Below, in pieces: positions 43,448 through 52,442 of a stretch of DNA of 64,000 bases. Numbering within the stretch: the first letter of the stretch is position 1; each line of letters begins with the position of its first letter. The notes below the pieces were generated by a model. That model was not told the origin of the DNA, did not search any database, and was given only the letters and a program-made list of their open reading frames with translations. The translations under genes were made by a program, and so were the position numbers. The DNA is from Oscillatoria nigro-viridis PCC 7112 (GTDB taxonomy: Bacteria > Cyanobacteriota > Cyanobacteriia > Cyanobacteriales > Microcoleaceae), in the NCBI RefSeq assembly GCF_000317475.1, contig NC_019729.1, positions 6,793,445-6,857,444 of the forward strand. Direction: 5' to 3'.

Positions 43448-45568
43448 ATGCAAGAAATTCTTTATCTAGAAGTCCCGACACCGGATACAGCAGCCGTCTG
43501 CACTTGGTTGCAGGACGAATTCGATCCCGGAATCGGAGAAAAAATTATTACTCCTGATGGCTTTCGCCTGCTGTCAACCGCAACAGCAGCCGAGGTTGTG
43601 TTGTCTGGAACTCAAAATGCCAATCCAAAACCCGCCTTCGCTAACACCAATTCCGAAAACGACAATTCCCGATCGACAGAACTTTCCCTCTTTGTCTGGT
43701 CACTGCAACGCACCACTTATTTAAAAGTCTTTCGTCTAGAAGAGGCGCCCGTTGGAGAAAGAAAGTTCCTGCAAGCTCTGAATCTTGCTGTGAAAAACAA
43801 GTTTCCCGATCGCTACCGGGAACCCCCTGTCATAGACCTCTCCAAACAGTCAATTTTTGAGGCTCTTGCCCCCGATTACCCCTTGACCGTCAAATACTTC
43901 CAAAAAATGCCTCAAGGCGAATACGACCTCAAGCGCGTCTACTGGTGGGAACAGCGTTGGCGCGAAGGCACTCGCAATCCTCAAAAGCCAAAACAAGTAG
44001 TGTTTTTCAAGGAAGAGGGAACAGGGAAGAAGGCAGAAGACACGATTTCGGTGTCCCATTCTGGCAATACTTTTTACGACTTAATTTATATTGGCGGGGC
44101 CTTGGGAGTGATTCACGCGGCAGTCATGGCGAGATTGGGCTACCGAGTGCTGCTAGTTGAGCGAACGCCTTTCGGGCGGATGAATCGCGAGTGGAATATT
44201 TCGCGGGACGAAATTCAAAGCTTAATTGATTTGGATTTATTTACTGCTGCAGAAATCGAAACTTTGATTGCCAGAGAATACAAAGATGGCTACAACAAGT
44301 TTTTTGATGCTAACAATCCGCCCGTTGCTAAAGCGCCAGTTCTGCACACACCAAAGGTACTCAATTTAGCTTTGGACGGAGAGAAATTGCTGAATTTAGC
44401 GGGACTTAAGCTAACAGAAGCTGGTGGAGAAATCTGGGACGAAACAGAGTTTCTGAGAGCCGATGTTGAAGCAGAAAAAGTAGTAGTTCAGGGCCGCCAC
44501 TTGCCGACAAAAGCCGATCGTACTGCATTAGGACGGTTGCTGGTGGATGCAATGGGTTCGGCTTCTCCGATCGCTTGGCAATTGAACGAAGGGCGGACTT
44601 TTGATAGCGTTTGTCCGACAGTGGGAGCAGTCATCGACGGAGGATTTGAGCCGGGAGTATGGGATTGCGAGTACGGGGATGTGCTCTGCACTCACGGGGA
44701 CATTTCCCGCGGGCGCCAGCTCATTTGGGAGTTGTTTCCCGGCGCCGGCACAGAACAGACAGTTTATCTATTTCACTACCACCAAGTACATCCAGAGAAT
44801 CCCGGTTCTTTGCTGGAAATGTACGAGGATTTTTTCGCAATTTTGCCGGAATACCGCCGCTGCGATGTCGATAAATTGGTGTGGAAAAAACCGACCTTTG
44901 GTTATATTCCGGGGCATTTTAGCACTAACAGCAGCGATCGCTCCGTGGCGATCGATCGCCTAATCTCGATCGGGGACGCAGCATCCTTGCAATCTCCCCT
45001 CGTTTTCACCGGCTTCGGCTCCCTCGTCCGCAATCTTTTCCGCTTAACAGACCTTTTGGATACAGCTTTAAAGCACAATTTGTTGACGGCAAATCACTTA
45101 AATCAAATTCGCGCCTACCAGAGCAATGTTTCAGTAACTTGGCTGTTTTCTAAAGGCATGATGGTTCCCACGGGTCTTAGTTTGCCACCCCAAAGAATTA
45201 ATTCAATTCTCAATACCTTTTTTGGTATTTTGGCAGCACAAAAACTCGCCGTCGCCGAAACTTTTATCAAAGACAGAACCGACTGGCTAACTTTCAACCG
45301 ACTGGCGATCGAAGCAGCCGGAAAAAACCCTTCTCTCCTCTTGTGGATTTTAGATTTTGTCAGCTTGGGGGATATTTGGCGCTGGCTGGGAAGTTACTTG
45401 AATTTTACTCTGCTGGCTTTGGCCAGTTTCCTCTTCGGATGGCTTCCCAGCTTCGCCCGCAGCGTACAGCCTTGGTTGGAACCCCGGTATCCGGCTGTTT
45501 GGCTGTGGCTGTTGGCTACCAGCTATGCTCTCACCTACGGTATGGGAAAGGGGAGAAAAGAGTGTTGA
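43448..45568 (+). CDS. CruA/CruP-type lycopene cyclase-like flavoprotein
   Basis: A 706-residue FAD-dependent protein. The dinucleotide-binding fold is LIYIGGALGVIHAAVMARLG followed by YRVLLVER, and the adjacent FGRMNREWNISRDEIQ segment is typical of the CruA/CruP group. A second FAD segment lies around LISIGDAASLQSPLVFTGFG. Hydrophobic helices near the C-terminus (WLGSYLNFTLLALASFLFGW) suggest membrane association, which suits a carotenoid substrate. CruA cyclises lycopene; CruP is a paralogue with a debated, partly photoprotective role. I cannot tell the two apart here. Start ATG 43448. Confidence 0.82.
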   Translation: MQEILYLEVPTPDTAAVCTWLQDEFDPGIGEKIITPDGFRLLSTATAAEVVLSGTQNANPKPAFANTNSENDNSRSTELSLFVWSLQRTTYLKVFRLEEAPVGERKFLQALNLAVKNKFPDRYREPPVIDLSKQSIFEALAPDYPLTVKYFQKMPQGEYDLKRVYWWEQRWREGTRNPQKPKQVVFFKEEGTGKKAEDTISVSHSGNTFYDLIYIGGALGVIHAAVMARLGYRVLLVERTPFGRMNREWNISRDEIQSLIDLDLFTAAEIETLIAREYKDGYNKFFDANNPPVAKAPVLHTPKVLNLALDGEKLLNLAGLKLTEAGGEIWDETEFLRADVEAEKVVVQGRHLPTKADRTALGRLLVDAMGSASPIAWQLNEGRTFDSVCPTVGAVIDGGFEPGVWDCEYGDVLCTHGDISRGRQLIWELFPGAGTEQTVYLFHYHQVHPENPGSLLEMYEDFFAILPEYRRCDVDKLVWKKPTFGYIPGHFSTNSSDRSVAIDRLISIGDAASLQSPLVFTGFGSLVRNLFRLTDLLDTALKHNLLTANHLNQIRAYQSNVSVTWLFSKGMMVPTGLSLPPQRINSILNTFFGILAAQKLAVAETFIKDRTDWLTFNRLAIEAAGKNPSLLLWILDFVSLGDIWRWLGSYLNFTLLALASFLFGWLPSFARSVQPWLEPRYPAVWLWLLATSYALTYGMGKGRKEC

Positions 45569-45606
45569 GTTTTGACTCAAAACTCAACACTAGCAACTTC
45601 AGTTCG

Positions 45607-46938
45607 CTATCGAAAACTCGGCAATTCAATTTCAGCTAGCGATCGGCGTTTTTTAGAAGCCCGCAGCGGACTGGCAATCAAGGTCAGCCAGTCGGGTTGC
45701 GCGACTGCTGTAGGTTTTGCCACACTCGATCGCACTTCTTGAATGCCAAAGGTTTCAACGGAGTTCAAAATTTGAAAAGCCCTGGCCAATTCTTGGGTGT
45801 CCACTTTGGTAGCAGTTTCGGGTTCCGACTCCGCCACCGGCAGTTCAGGTTCCGCAACCGGTTCTGCCGAGTCAGTTGCCGGCTCATCAGGCTGGTAGGT
45901 TTCGCTCTCCTGCAATTGAATGACGGATACTTGGGCTAATTTGTTGAGTTCCGTATTGGCTGGGGATTCAGGCTCGATCGCCTCGGCAGCAGCCGCTACC
46001 TCTGGATGCTCTTCGGGTTCCGACCAAGGTTGGACAGGAGAAGCGTTGAAGGCTGGCGGCAGCGGCATCTGAGAGCTTTTGACCGCCGCCAGCAAAGATT
46101 CTAATTGCGCGCTGGCGGTATCGGCAGCATTGTCAGGCGGCTCGATCCTCGGCGACTTCACCTGCGGCCTGTCCAAACTTCTTTCCAAGGCAGCTTTGAA
46201 TTGCAGGGTGTGGCGCTGCTGGCGGTGCAAGCGGGCTCGCAATTCCCTGCAAATATTTTCTGTGGCTACTAACTGGTGTAACTGTTCGTTGTAGCGCTCG
46301 ACAGTAGACGCACATTCTCGCTCAACAGTCGCTAGCCTGACTTGGCTGGTTGCCAACTGACTTCTTAAACTTTCGACTAAAATTTCTTGACTTTGGAGGG
46401 TTTGATGGGAAACTTCCACTTTCCCAAAAAGCCGCGTCAATTGTTCTTGAGTATTTTCGAGTTCTGCAGTCCGCTGTGCTAGCAAAGTTTCGCGATTCTG
46501 CAAGGTTTTTTGGGACTCTTCGAGAGCTGTTTCTAGCTGCGCGATGCGCTGCAAAAGGTCGCGGTTGCATTCGTGCAGCGCTTGCATGAGGGTGACTGGG
46601 GTCGATCCTTTGCCCTTAGCCTGTTCGGCATTCCCAAGCATATTTTTTAGATTGTCTGAAATCGGGGGCGAGCCCGCCTCGGTCGGCTGTGTCTGAGATT
46701 GCGAATTTTTTGTTTCAGGTTGTGTGGGAATTGCATCTACGCCGATGGCGTTGGGAAAATCTACTGTTTGCCAGTCTTCTTCTGGCTGTTGGAGTACCGT
46801 TGCGGGAGTGTCTGCAGCATCGGGGGCGATCGGCTCAAAACCCCCAGCATCAGCAATATTTGACTGCAATGGTTCGGTATTGGATGGAACAGCAGGGTGC
46901 GGTTGGTGCTGATGGGCTCGAAGATCAGCTTCTGACAT
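45607..46938 (-). CDS. Coiled-coil protein of unknown function
   Basis: A 443-residue soluble protein, convergent with the cyclase-like gene (38 bp apart). The N-terminal 100 residues are low-complexity and acidic. Residues about 115-270 form a long coiled coil (LLQRIAQLETALEESQKTLQ, LTRLFGKVEVSHQTLQSQEI). A Glu/Pro/Ala-rich disordered stretch follows (about 300-390), ending in a short conserved-looking tail (KKRRSLAEIELPSFR). The layout suggests a scaffold. No enzyme motif is visible. I recall similar proteins in other cyanobacteria without function. Confidence 0.65.
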   Translation of the reverse strand: MSEADLRAHQHQPHPAVPSNTEPLQSNIADAGGFEPIAPDAADTPATVLQQPEEDWQTVDFPNAIGVDAIPTQPETKNSQSQTQPTEAGSPPISDNLKNMLGNAEQAKGKGSTPVTLMQALHECNRDLLQRIAQLETALEESQKTLQNRETLLAQRTAELENTQEQLTRLFGKVEVSHQTLQSQEILVESLRSQLATSQVRLATVERECASTVERYNEQLHQLVATENICRELRARLHRQQRHTLQFKAALERSLDRPQVKSPRIEPPDNAADTASAQLESLLAAVKSSQMPLPPAFNASPVQPWSEPEEHPEVAAAAEAIEPESPANTELNKLAQVSVIQLQESETYQPDEPATDSAEPVAEPELPVAESEPETATKVDTQELARAFQILNSVETFGIQEVRSSVAKPTAVAQPDWLTLIASPLRASKKRRSLAEIELPSFR

Positions 46939-47189
46939 GGCTTTTTATCCCAATAGTCACAGGGTCTGTGATACAGTCTATCCTTAGAGATTCTACAGAA
47001 GAAAGCCCCTAAGTGACAGTTGTTGTCATTTTTCCTATTTTTTCGGACAAGAGCCTCTGAATCGAGTGGCGCGATCGAACTCAACCCGAACTCAAATTAA
47101 GGCGTGAGATGCGCCTGCGATCGCCCCGAGTCTTATCAAAATAATTTTTCCCGATCTCTAACGCACTCTTTCGGTATCCCGGCGATCGC

Positions 47190-47852
47190 CTAAGCTTTAA
47201 CAACTGCACAATGTTTGTCAATAATTGCTGGAACTTCTGCCGGTGCAATGCGGCTGTAGCGAGTTTTGTCCGGCATCACAACTATATTTGGGCCTGCTTT
47301 ACACTGTTTGAGACATCCGGTTCCCTGTACTGTCACTTTGTCTTCTAAACCGCGCGCATTCAAAGCATTTTCTAAAGCTTTACAGACTCCTCCAGCGCCC
47401 CGCTTCTGGCAGTCGGATTTTTGACATACTAATATTTTGGTTTGGTTTTTTGCCGGAGCTTTTACAGTTTGAGCTGCTGTGGGAGAGGTGACTTGGGTTT
47501 TGCCGATCGCGCGATCGTCGGATGTCAATACCCCAACAGGTACATTGGTGGAATCGAGGTGTTCGTGCGAGCGATCGTCGTTGCCCTGAGCCAGCTTGAG
47601 GCTGCGAGCTTTAAGTTTTATTTTACCGTTTTTCAAGTTTAGTTCTTTCTCACCTACAACTTGAACTCTCAACCCGGGGGTCAAAATAGGCGACAGAAAT
47701 GACCGCAATTCCTTGCAAAGTTTAACAAGATATTCTACTCCGCGATCGCTGCTAATTCGCAAATATTTAAGTTTACAGCCATCTTCAATAATCAGGGCGA
47801 GGATTTCTCCCTCTAAACTGAATTCGGACACTTGCTTGCCAGATTTATACAT
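47190..47852 (-). CDS. Protein with C-terminal thioredoxin-like [2Fe-2S] ferredoxin domain
   Basis: A 220-residue protein. ATG 47852 with AGGAG 8 bp upstream is clearly the start; an extension to 47981 overlaps the preceding gene and is spurious. Residues 1-90 form a beta-rich domain (MYKSGKQVSEFSLEGEILAL, LRVQVVGEKELNLKNGKIKL). After a charged linker, residues about 135-215 form a thioredoxin-like ferredoxin with Cys in LVCQKSDCQKRG, VQGTGCLKQCKAGP, the usual four-Cys spacing for a [2Fe-2S] cluster. It follows the Asr1405/Asl0597-like gene by 73 bp on the same strand. An electron-transfer or redox-sensing role is likely. Confidence 0.85.
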   Translation of the reverse strand: MYKSGKQVSEFSLEGEILALIIEDGCKLKYLRISSDRGVEYLVKLCKELRSFLSPILTPGLRVQVVGEKELNLKNGKIKLKARSLKLAQGNDDRSHEHLDSTNVPVGVLTSDDRAIGKTQVTSPTAAQTVKAPAKNQTKILVCQKSDCQKRGAGGVCKALENALNARGLEDKVTVQGTGCLKQCKAGPNIVVMPDKTRYSRIAPAEVPAIIDKHCAVVKA

Positions 47853-47925
47853 TGTTATGACTCCTTTAAATCCCTTAAATCCGTTACATCTTCTACACTG
47901 CTCGTTGCCGAACTTCCTTCTACCT

Positions 47926-48171
47926 TTAGCCCCTTTGCCAGCAGCATTCCAGCCACTGCACCAGTTCGCCCCTCGGCGCACTGACTTGCCTCAACACGCT
48001 CATTAACTGAGCCGCTTGTTTAACTGTGTTGACTTTTGCCCGCAAAGGTTGGTCAACCGTACACCAGCAGGGAATTTCTAGTTCTTGCAAGCGTTTGTAA
48101 ACTTGCCACCTATCTAGCCAACTAACTTGCACAATGTCACAAACTTCTAATTCTGGATCTGCTGGATTCAT
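47926..48171 (-). CDS. Asr1405/Asl0597-like small protein
   Basis: An 81-residue protein matching what I remember of this cyanobacteria-specific family: VQVSWLDRWQVYKRLQELEI, PCWCTVDQPLRAKVN, and LVQWLECCWQRG. Five Cys residues, in WC and CC pairs, suggest metal or redox sensitivity. Function unknown. It is the first of two genes with the ferredoxin-like 47190-47852 gene. ATG 48171. Confidence 0.75.
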   Translation of the reverse strand: MNPADPELEVCDIVQVSWLDRWQVYKRLQELEIPCWCTVDQPLRAKVNTVKQAAQLMSVLRQVSAPRGELVQWLECCWQRG

Positions 48172-48287
48172 TTTTTAACAACAGTAATTATTTGCATTAA
48201 TTTTTACCCTGACTGGTAGCGGGTAGAAGTTAAAAGCCAGATTTCAGCAGAACATCAAAGACGATCGAAAGCCCTTCCTGAAAAATT

Positions 48288-48318
48288 CTGCCTTTTGCCT
48301 TCTGCCTTCTGCCTTCAG
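48288..48318. repeat. (TGCCTTC)n heptamer repeat
   Basis: About four CTGCCTT/TTGCCTT units lie between the divergent 48171 and dps genes. STRR type. Confidence 0.8.
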
Positions 48319-48455
48319 AAGGTTCGCCCCACTTTCAGGAAGCGTTTAGAACGAGCATCTTTTTAAAGCATAACCCAACTGCTAATAATTCTCAATAGAT
48401 TTAGCAAAAAAATTTCCTACTCTACAAAATCTTCCACTATCGAGGCAGACCCTGC

Positions 48456-48483
48456 TTGACGGGTAAATCTAGGGTGCTAGACT
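48456..48483 (+). promoter_or_regulatory. Possible sigma-70-type promoter of dps
   Basis: TTGACG (48456-48461) and TAGACT (48478-48483) are 16 bp apart and 43 bp ahead of the dps start. A plausible promoter by eye; no Fur or PerR box was recognised. Confidence 0.4.
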
Positions 48484-48526
48484 GACTCTATTGGCAACAA
48501 AACTGCCTATTGAGAGGAGAACACAC

Positions 48527-49069
48527 ATGGCCCAGACTCAGAGTGCATTGAGACCATTTGGCCACATAGCCGAAAACCCAGTTCTACTGGAACATTCAGT
48601 CACAGCACCGATTTGTGAAGGGATGAACGCGCTGCTGGCCAGTTTTCAGGCTCTATACCTGCAATATCAAAAACATCATTTTGTGGTGGAAGGGGCAGAA
48701 TTTTACTCCTTGCACAAATTCTTTGAGGAAAGCTACGGAGAAGCTCAAGATAGCGTCCACGAGTTAGGCGAACGGTTAAACGGGTTGGGCGGCATACCAG
48801 CAGCGGGTTTTAGCAAGTTAGCCGAACTGTGCTGTTTCGAGCCGGAACCAGACGGCGTGTATTCCTGCCGCCAAATGCTAGAACACGATTTGACGGCGGA
48901 ACAAGCTATTATAAGTTTGCTGCGCCGTCAAGCAGGACAAGCAGAAAGTTTGGGCGATCGAGCTACCCGCTACCTCTACGAAAAAATCCTGCTGAAAACA
49001 GAAGAGCGAGCTTATCACATTTCCCACTTCCTCGCCCCCGATACCTTAGTGCAATTGAACTTGAACTAA
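48527..49069 (+). CDS. dpsA: Dps-family ferritin-like protein (DpsA type)
   Basis: A 180-residue Dps protein that stores iron by oxidising it with peroxide and protects DNA. ATG 48527 has GAGGAG 8 bp upstream; an in-frame TTG at 48491 is not used. The ferroxidase region is visible as [20 protein letters not shown] then [18 protein letters not shown], with His and Glu/Asp residues at the dimer interface. The C-terminal helix ends [12 protein letters not shown]. Length fits the long cyanobacterial DpsA type. It shares a convergent terminator with chlP. Confidence 0.93.
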   Translation: MAQTQSALRPFGHIAENPVLLEHSVTAPICEGMNALLASFQALYLQYQKHHFVVEGAEFYSLHKFFEESYGEAQDSVHELGERLNGLGGIPAAGFSKLAELCCFEPEPDGVYSCRQMLEHDLTAEQAIISLLRRQAGQAESLGDRATRYLYEKILLKTEERAYHISHFLAPDTLVQLNLN

Positions 49070-49133
49070 CAATTCTTCTTCCTCCTCTTCCTTAGCACAC
49101 GTGGCACAGGCGTCTCGCCTGTGAATTTTGACG

Positions 49134-49170
49134 AAAAAAAGCGAGCAGTTTTGTGACTGCCCGCTTTTTT
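49134..49170. terminator. Bidirectional intrinsic terminator between dpsA and chlP
   Basis: AAAAAAA, GCGAGCAGT, a short loop, ACTGCCCGC and TTTTTT form a GC-rich hairpin flanked by A-run and T-run. It would stop transcription from dpsA on the plus strand and chlP on the minus strand. Confidence 0.85.
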
Positions 49171-49201
49171 ATACAAAGTGCGTTCGATCTCCTGCTGGGA
49201 A

Positions 49202-50422
49202 TTAAGGCGCTAAAGCATTCCCACGCAACAAGCTACCAATGGTTTTCGCAGTAATCTTCATCTGAATGAAGGGATTGGCCGGTACCACTGTTTTATACAA
49301 GTAGCTATCGAATGTGAGTTTCTGCACGTCGCGATCGGCACACATTTCCACAAAAGCTTCGCGAGTCGCATCGGAACGGTAAAACACCCGCTGCAAAATG
49401 TCGAGAACTTTGTAAGTAATGCCGTAGGCTTTATCCCACCGCTTCAAGTAAATCTTAATTTCCTCTTCAGTCGGAATGCGCGCGCCTTTATTGGAAATCT
49501 CCACAATAGTTTCGGCGCACATCCGGCCAGACTTGGCGGCAAAATAGATACCTTCGCCGGAAGACTTAGTAACGTAGCCGGCGGCGTCGCCTACGAGAGC
49601 AACTCGACCGACAACCCGGCGGGGACGCGGATGTTCCGGGATGGGGTGAGCTTCCACTTTAATAATCTCACCGCCCATCAGTTTTTTGGCAGCGCGGGCG
49701 CGGACGCCTGCTTGCAGCTTTTTGATACTTGCTTGATTGACTTTCATCGTGCCGGTACCGACGGCTACGTGGTCGTATTTGGGGAACACCCAAGCGTAGA
49801 AGTCGGTAGATACGTCGTCGCCGACGTACATTTCGGCTAAGTCTTCGTAGTAAGCCATTTTATCTTCTGGCAGGCGGATGCGTTCTTGGAAGGCGATCGC
49901 ATAATTGTAGTCGCCAGCGTCGATCGCCTTTGCTACGCGGGAGTTGGCGCCGTCAGCCCCAATTACCAAATCCACCTTCAGAGTTTTCTGAATTCCCATG
50001 GCACTGCCGTCGGAGTGGTCGGCGTAGTGGAGAATGTAGGGGTCGGTGTTGTTGGCGGGAATCTCTAATTTGTGAACGGTGCCGTTAATCAGTTTTGCAC
50101 CCAAGGAAGCTGCGCGATCGCGCAGGAAGCCGTCAAGCACTTCGCGGCGGCACATACCGATGTATTCATGTGCGTTTTCAATATTGATGTCCACCTCGAC
50201 GTTGGAGGGGGAGATCATTTTCATTTTTCTGACTTGGCGGTCAATAATATTTTGCGGCAAGTCAAATTCGCTCACCATGCACAGGGGAATCGCCCCACCG
50301 CAGGGTTTGGCGTTGTCTAATTTACGCTCGAATAGGTATGTTTCGATGCCTGCTTTTACCAATGTTTCGGCGGCGGAAGAACCCGCAGGGCCTGAACCTA
50401 CTACTGCAACCCTTAGTGTCAA
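49202..50422 (-). CDS. chlP: Geranylgeranyl diphosphate/chlorophyll reductase ChlP
   Basis: A 406-residue flavoprotein reducing the geranylgeranyl chain to phytyl for chlorophyll, tocopherol and phylloquinone. The FAD-binding start is LRVAVVGSGPAGSSAAETL, and FERKLDNAKPCGGAIPLCMV is diagnostic. The start is taken as TTG 50422, with GGAGAG ending 6 bp upstream; this gives the family's usual length (about 407), whereas a GTG at 50476 would add 18 unusual residues. Further conserved parts are MCRREVLDGFLRDRA, IGADGANSRVAKAI and ALVGDAAGYVTKSSGEGIYF. It works at the thylakoid membrane with NADPH. Confidence 0.95.
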   Translation of the reverse strand: MTLRVAVVGSGPAGSSAAETLVKAGIETYLFERKLDNAKPCGGAIPLCMVSEFDLPQNIIDRQVRKMKMISPSNVEVDINIENAHEYIGMCRREVLDGFLRDRAASLGAKLINGTVHKLEIPANNTDPYILHYADHSDGSAMGIQKTLKVDLVIGADGANSRVAKAIDAGDYNYAIAFQERIRLPEDKMAYYEDLAEMYVGDDVSTDFYAWVFPKYDHVAVGTGTMKVNQASIKKLQAGVRARAAKKLMGGEIIKVEAHPIPEHPRPRRVVGRVALVGDAAGYVTKSSGEGIYFAAKSGRMCAETIVEISNKGARIPTEEEIKIYLKRWDKAYGITYKVLDILQRVFYRSDATREAFVEMCADRDVQKLTFDSYLYKTVVPANPFIQMKITAKTIGSLLRGNALAP

Positions 50423-50476
50423 AGCTTTTCTCTCCAGTTTTTTTCTATAGGCATTACTCAGGTGTGATGGTATCAC

Positions 50477-50864
50477 GGACTTTGGATGCCGTGGGGTGAA
50501 GCTGGGGAGATTTCAATGAAATGAAACAGAGCTTAACAGTTCGATACGAAAATCGGGTTTCGGGCAGTAGGTGCGATCGAATATCTTAAATTTTTCAGTG
50601 TAGGTGAAGGTAGATAGACGGTGATGTGCGATCGAACATTTTGCACTATTTTCTAAGAACAGGCTTTCGGGCCCGTTCCGCGAAGAATGAATTTTCTGCT
50701 TGTGGGGTGGGCTTCTAGCCCGCCCGCCCTGAACAGCATTTCGGGCCTGTGAAGCGAAGAGTGCATTTGGTTTTTGTGGGGTGGGCATCTTGCCCGCCCG
50801 CAACAGGTTAGAACCAGTGCAATAAGTTACATTAAAGTTACTTGCAGTTATATCTAAAATTCTT
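50477..50864. other. 388-bp intergenic region with two GAACAGG-type repeats
   Basis: Between divergent chlP and the 50865 gene. Positions 50657-50808 hold two related copies of GAACAGGC(T)TTCGGGCC...GTTTTTGTGGGGTGGGC and matching GCCCGCCC pieces, the same family as 21539-21605. No gene is seen. Confidence 0.7.
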
Positions 50865-51257
50865 ATGCTCGGTAATTTTCAACAAAGCAACCTGCGGATT
50901 GAGCTTGAAGCTTCCGAAACAGCGATTAGAGACAGCTTGTTGCGTCCGAGTCAATTGCAGCAGTGGCTGTGGCCGCAGCAGTTGTCTGGCGGTTTGCCGG
51001 AAGAATTTGCTCGAGGTTTGACCTTTACAAGTTGGCTGGGCCCCGTGGCAGTTCAGCATCACGTTGATATTGTTGAGCACAATTGTCTGCGGCTGTTGTT
51101 GAGTCAGGGAATTGACGGATTTCACGAGTGGTATTGGGGCGATGGTTGGGTGCAGTCTCGGTTGGAGGGAGTGTCGCTGCTGCCGCTGAATTTGGGGCAA
51201 ACGGCTAGTTTACTCCGGCTGCGGGAGTTTGTAGCCCGCAAGGGTAAGCGGAAGTAG
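50865..51257 (+). CDS. Conserved cyanobacterial protein, possibly SRPBCC fold
   Basis: A 130-residue protein (MLGNFQQSNLRIELEASETA, RPSQLQQWLWPQQ, FTSWLGPVAVQHHVDIVEHN, GIDGFHEWYWGDGWVQSRLE). The pattern of a small-molecule binding cup and its size fit the polyketide-cyclase/SRPBCC group, and I recall near-identical C-terminal segments in other cyanobacteria; neither gives a function. It lies opposite chlP, facing away. The aromatic-rich FHEWYWGDGW stretch is unusual and probably lines a ligand pocket. Confidence 0.65.
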   Translation: MLGNFQQSNLRIELEASETAIRDSLLRPSQLQQWLWPQQLSGGLPEEFARGLTFTSWLGPVAVQHHVDIVEHNCLRLLLSQGIDGFHEWYWGDGWVQSRLEGVSLLPLNLGQTASLLRLREFVARKGKRK

Positions 51258-51329
51258 ATAAATGACTTTCCCAAATCACGAGCACAAAGTCTGGTAGTCC
51301 TGCATAACAACGAAAAATCCTAAACATTT

Positions 51330-51619
51330 TTAGGGATAAAGAAGCGTTGTAACGATCGATAAAATACCACAAGGCTCGCACAGGATTGGAGATCAGTTTA
51401 GATTAGGAAAGACTCTTTCTTACAACAATAGCGAGATATCCTGTACATCAGGGAGTTCTTGCATCTTTCGATATCAGAAGTTTTGCCCGTATCTTTCCCG
51501 ACAGATTTGTGTCGCTGGCGAGGCAAAACTTTTTTATATCCGACCCAAAAATCTGTATAATGGACGGCACATTGTCTGTAAACTTCTGGGAGGGAATCCC
51601 AAAAACCTTTAGCACCCAT
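51330..51619 (-). pseudogene. IS1-family transposase remnant (C-terminal part)
   Basis: The minus strand encodes AKGFWDSLPEVYRQCAVHYT, DFWVGYKKVLPRQRHKSVGK and DTGKTSDIER, which is the C-terminal half of an IS1-type transposase. The reading then drifts (CKNSLMYRISRYCCKKESF) and, after a stop, continues in a shifted form as RALWYFIDRYNASL near 51330-51375. The N-terminal half is missing. It is a decayed insertion sequence. Confidence 0.85.
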
Positions 51620-52442
51620 TTCAACTCGACTTCCTATATACCAATCCTCGCATCATTTGTGAATTTCTTACACCCTCCCCGAACCTGGGGGGATGGTTGG
51701 CGTGGGGTAAAAAATTTACGACTGATTTAGGATTGCTATAAACCCCGAGAATTTCTTTGGTTAAGGCATCAATTGGCAGCTCTTTCCACGGCTTGTTACC
51801 CTGATGCTCTACGAAAGACTACATTTCATCACGTTAGATCGTTAGCTTGCCTTGGTTTTTTGACTTTACATGAACTTTCCGGGAGACTGATGCTAATTGT
51901 TGAAAAACACATATAGCGGTTCTCAGGTAAATGAGGTATACAGAAACCCTGTATTGTCAAGCTTTCCAGGTCAAAATTCGTATCTCACCTTTTTGAGAAA
52001 GGCTATAGTATTGGAACGAGCGGGGGGAGACCCTCGTGACTGTGACAATCGCAACTCAAGATATTTTTTCTAATAAAAGCCGATCTCTCAATTTTTTTGT
52101 TTCTTCTGAAATCCTTTGATGTCTGGGGTTTTAAACAAACTACCTGTGACAATATATACATTTAAAGTTTTGCTTAGCGCTGGGGGGTGGGAAAATTTTT
52201 AACGATGTTTGGAGAACCGAAACGGGGACAATTCATGGAGTTGAGAATTAACAAGGCTTAGATACGTCGCATTATAACTCCTTACCCTGACTCTGCCAGA
52301 CCACCTGAAAGCCACTTCGCTGCCGAAAAACTAAGAGTGTGTTATAAAAACATAATTTGTTCCTTTCTAAAGCGCTATTCTCGACACAACGAACCCGGTG
52401 TGTTTTGACAGTGCGTTAATTTTTACCAGAAAAATAAATAAT
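51620..52442. other. 820-bp region without a gene upstream of the kinase-cyclase gene
   Basis: No coding sequence is supported on either strand. It probably includes IS debris at its left end and the promoter of the giant kinase gene at its right end. No repeats of the families listed here were recognised inside. Confidence 0.55.
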
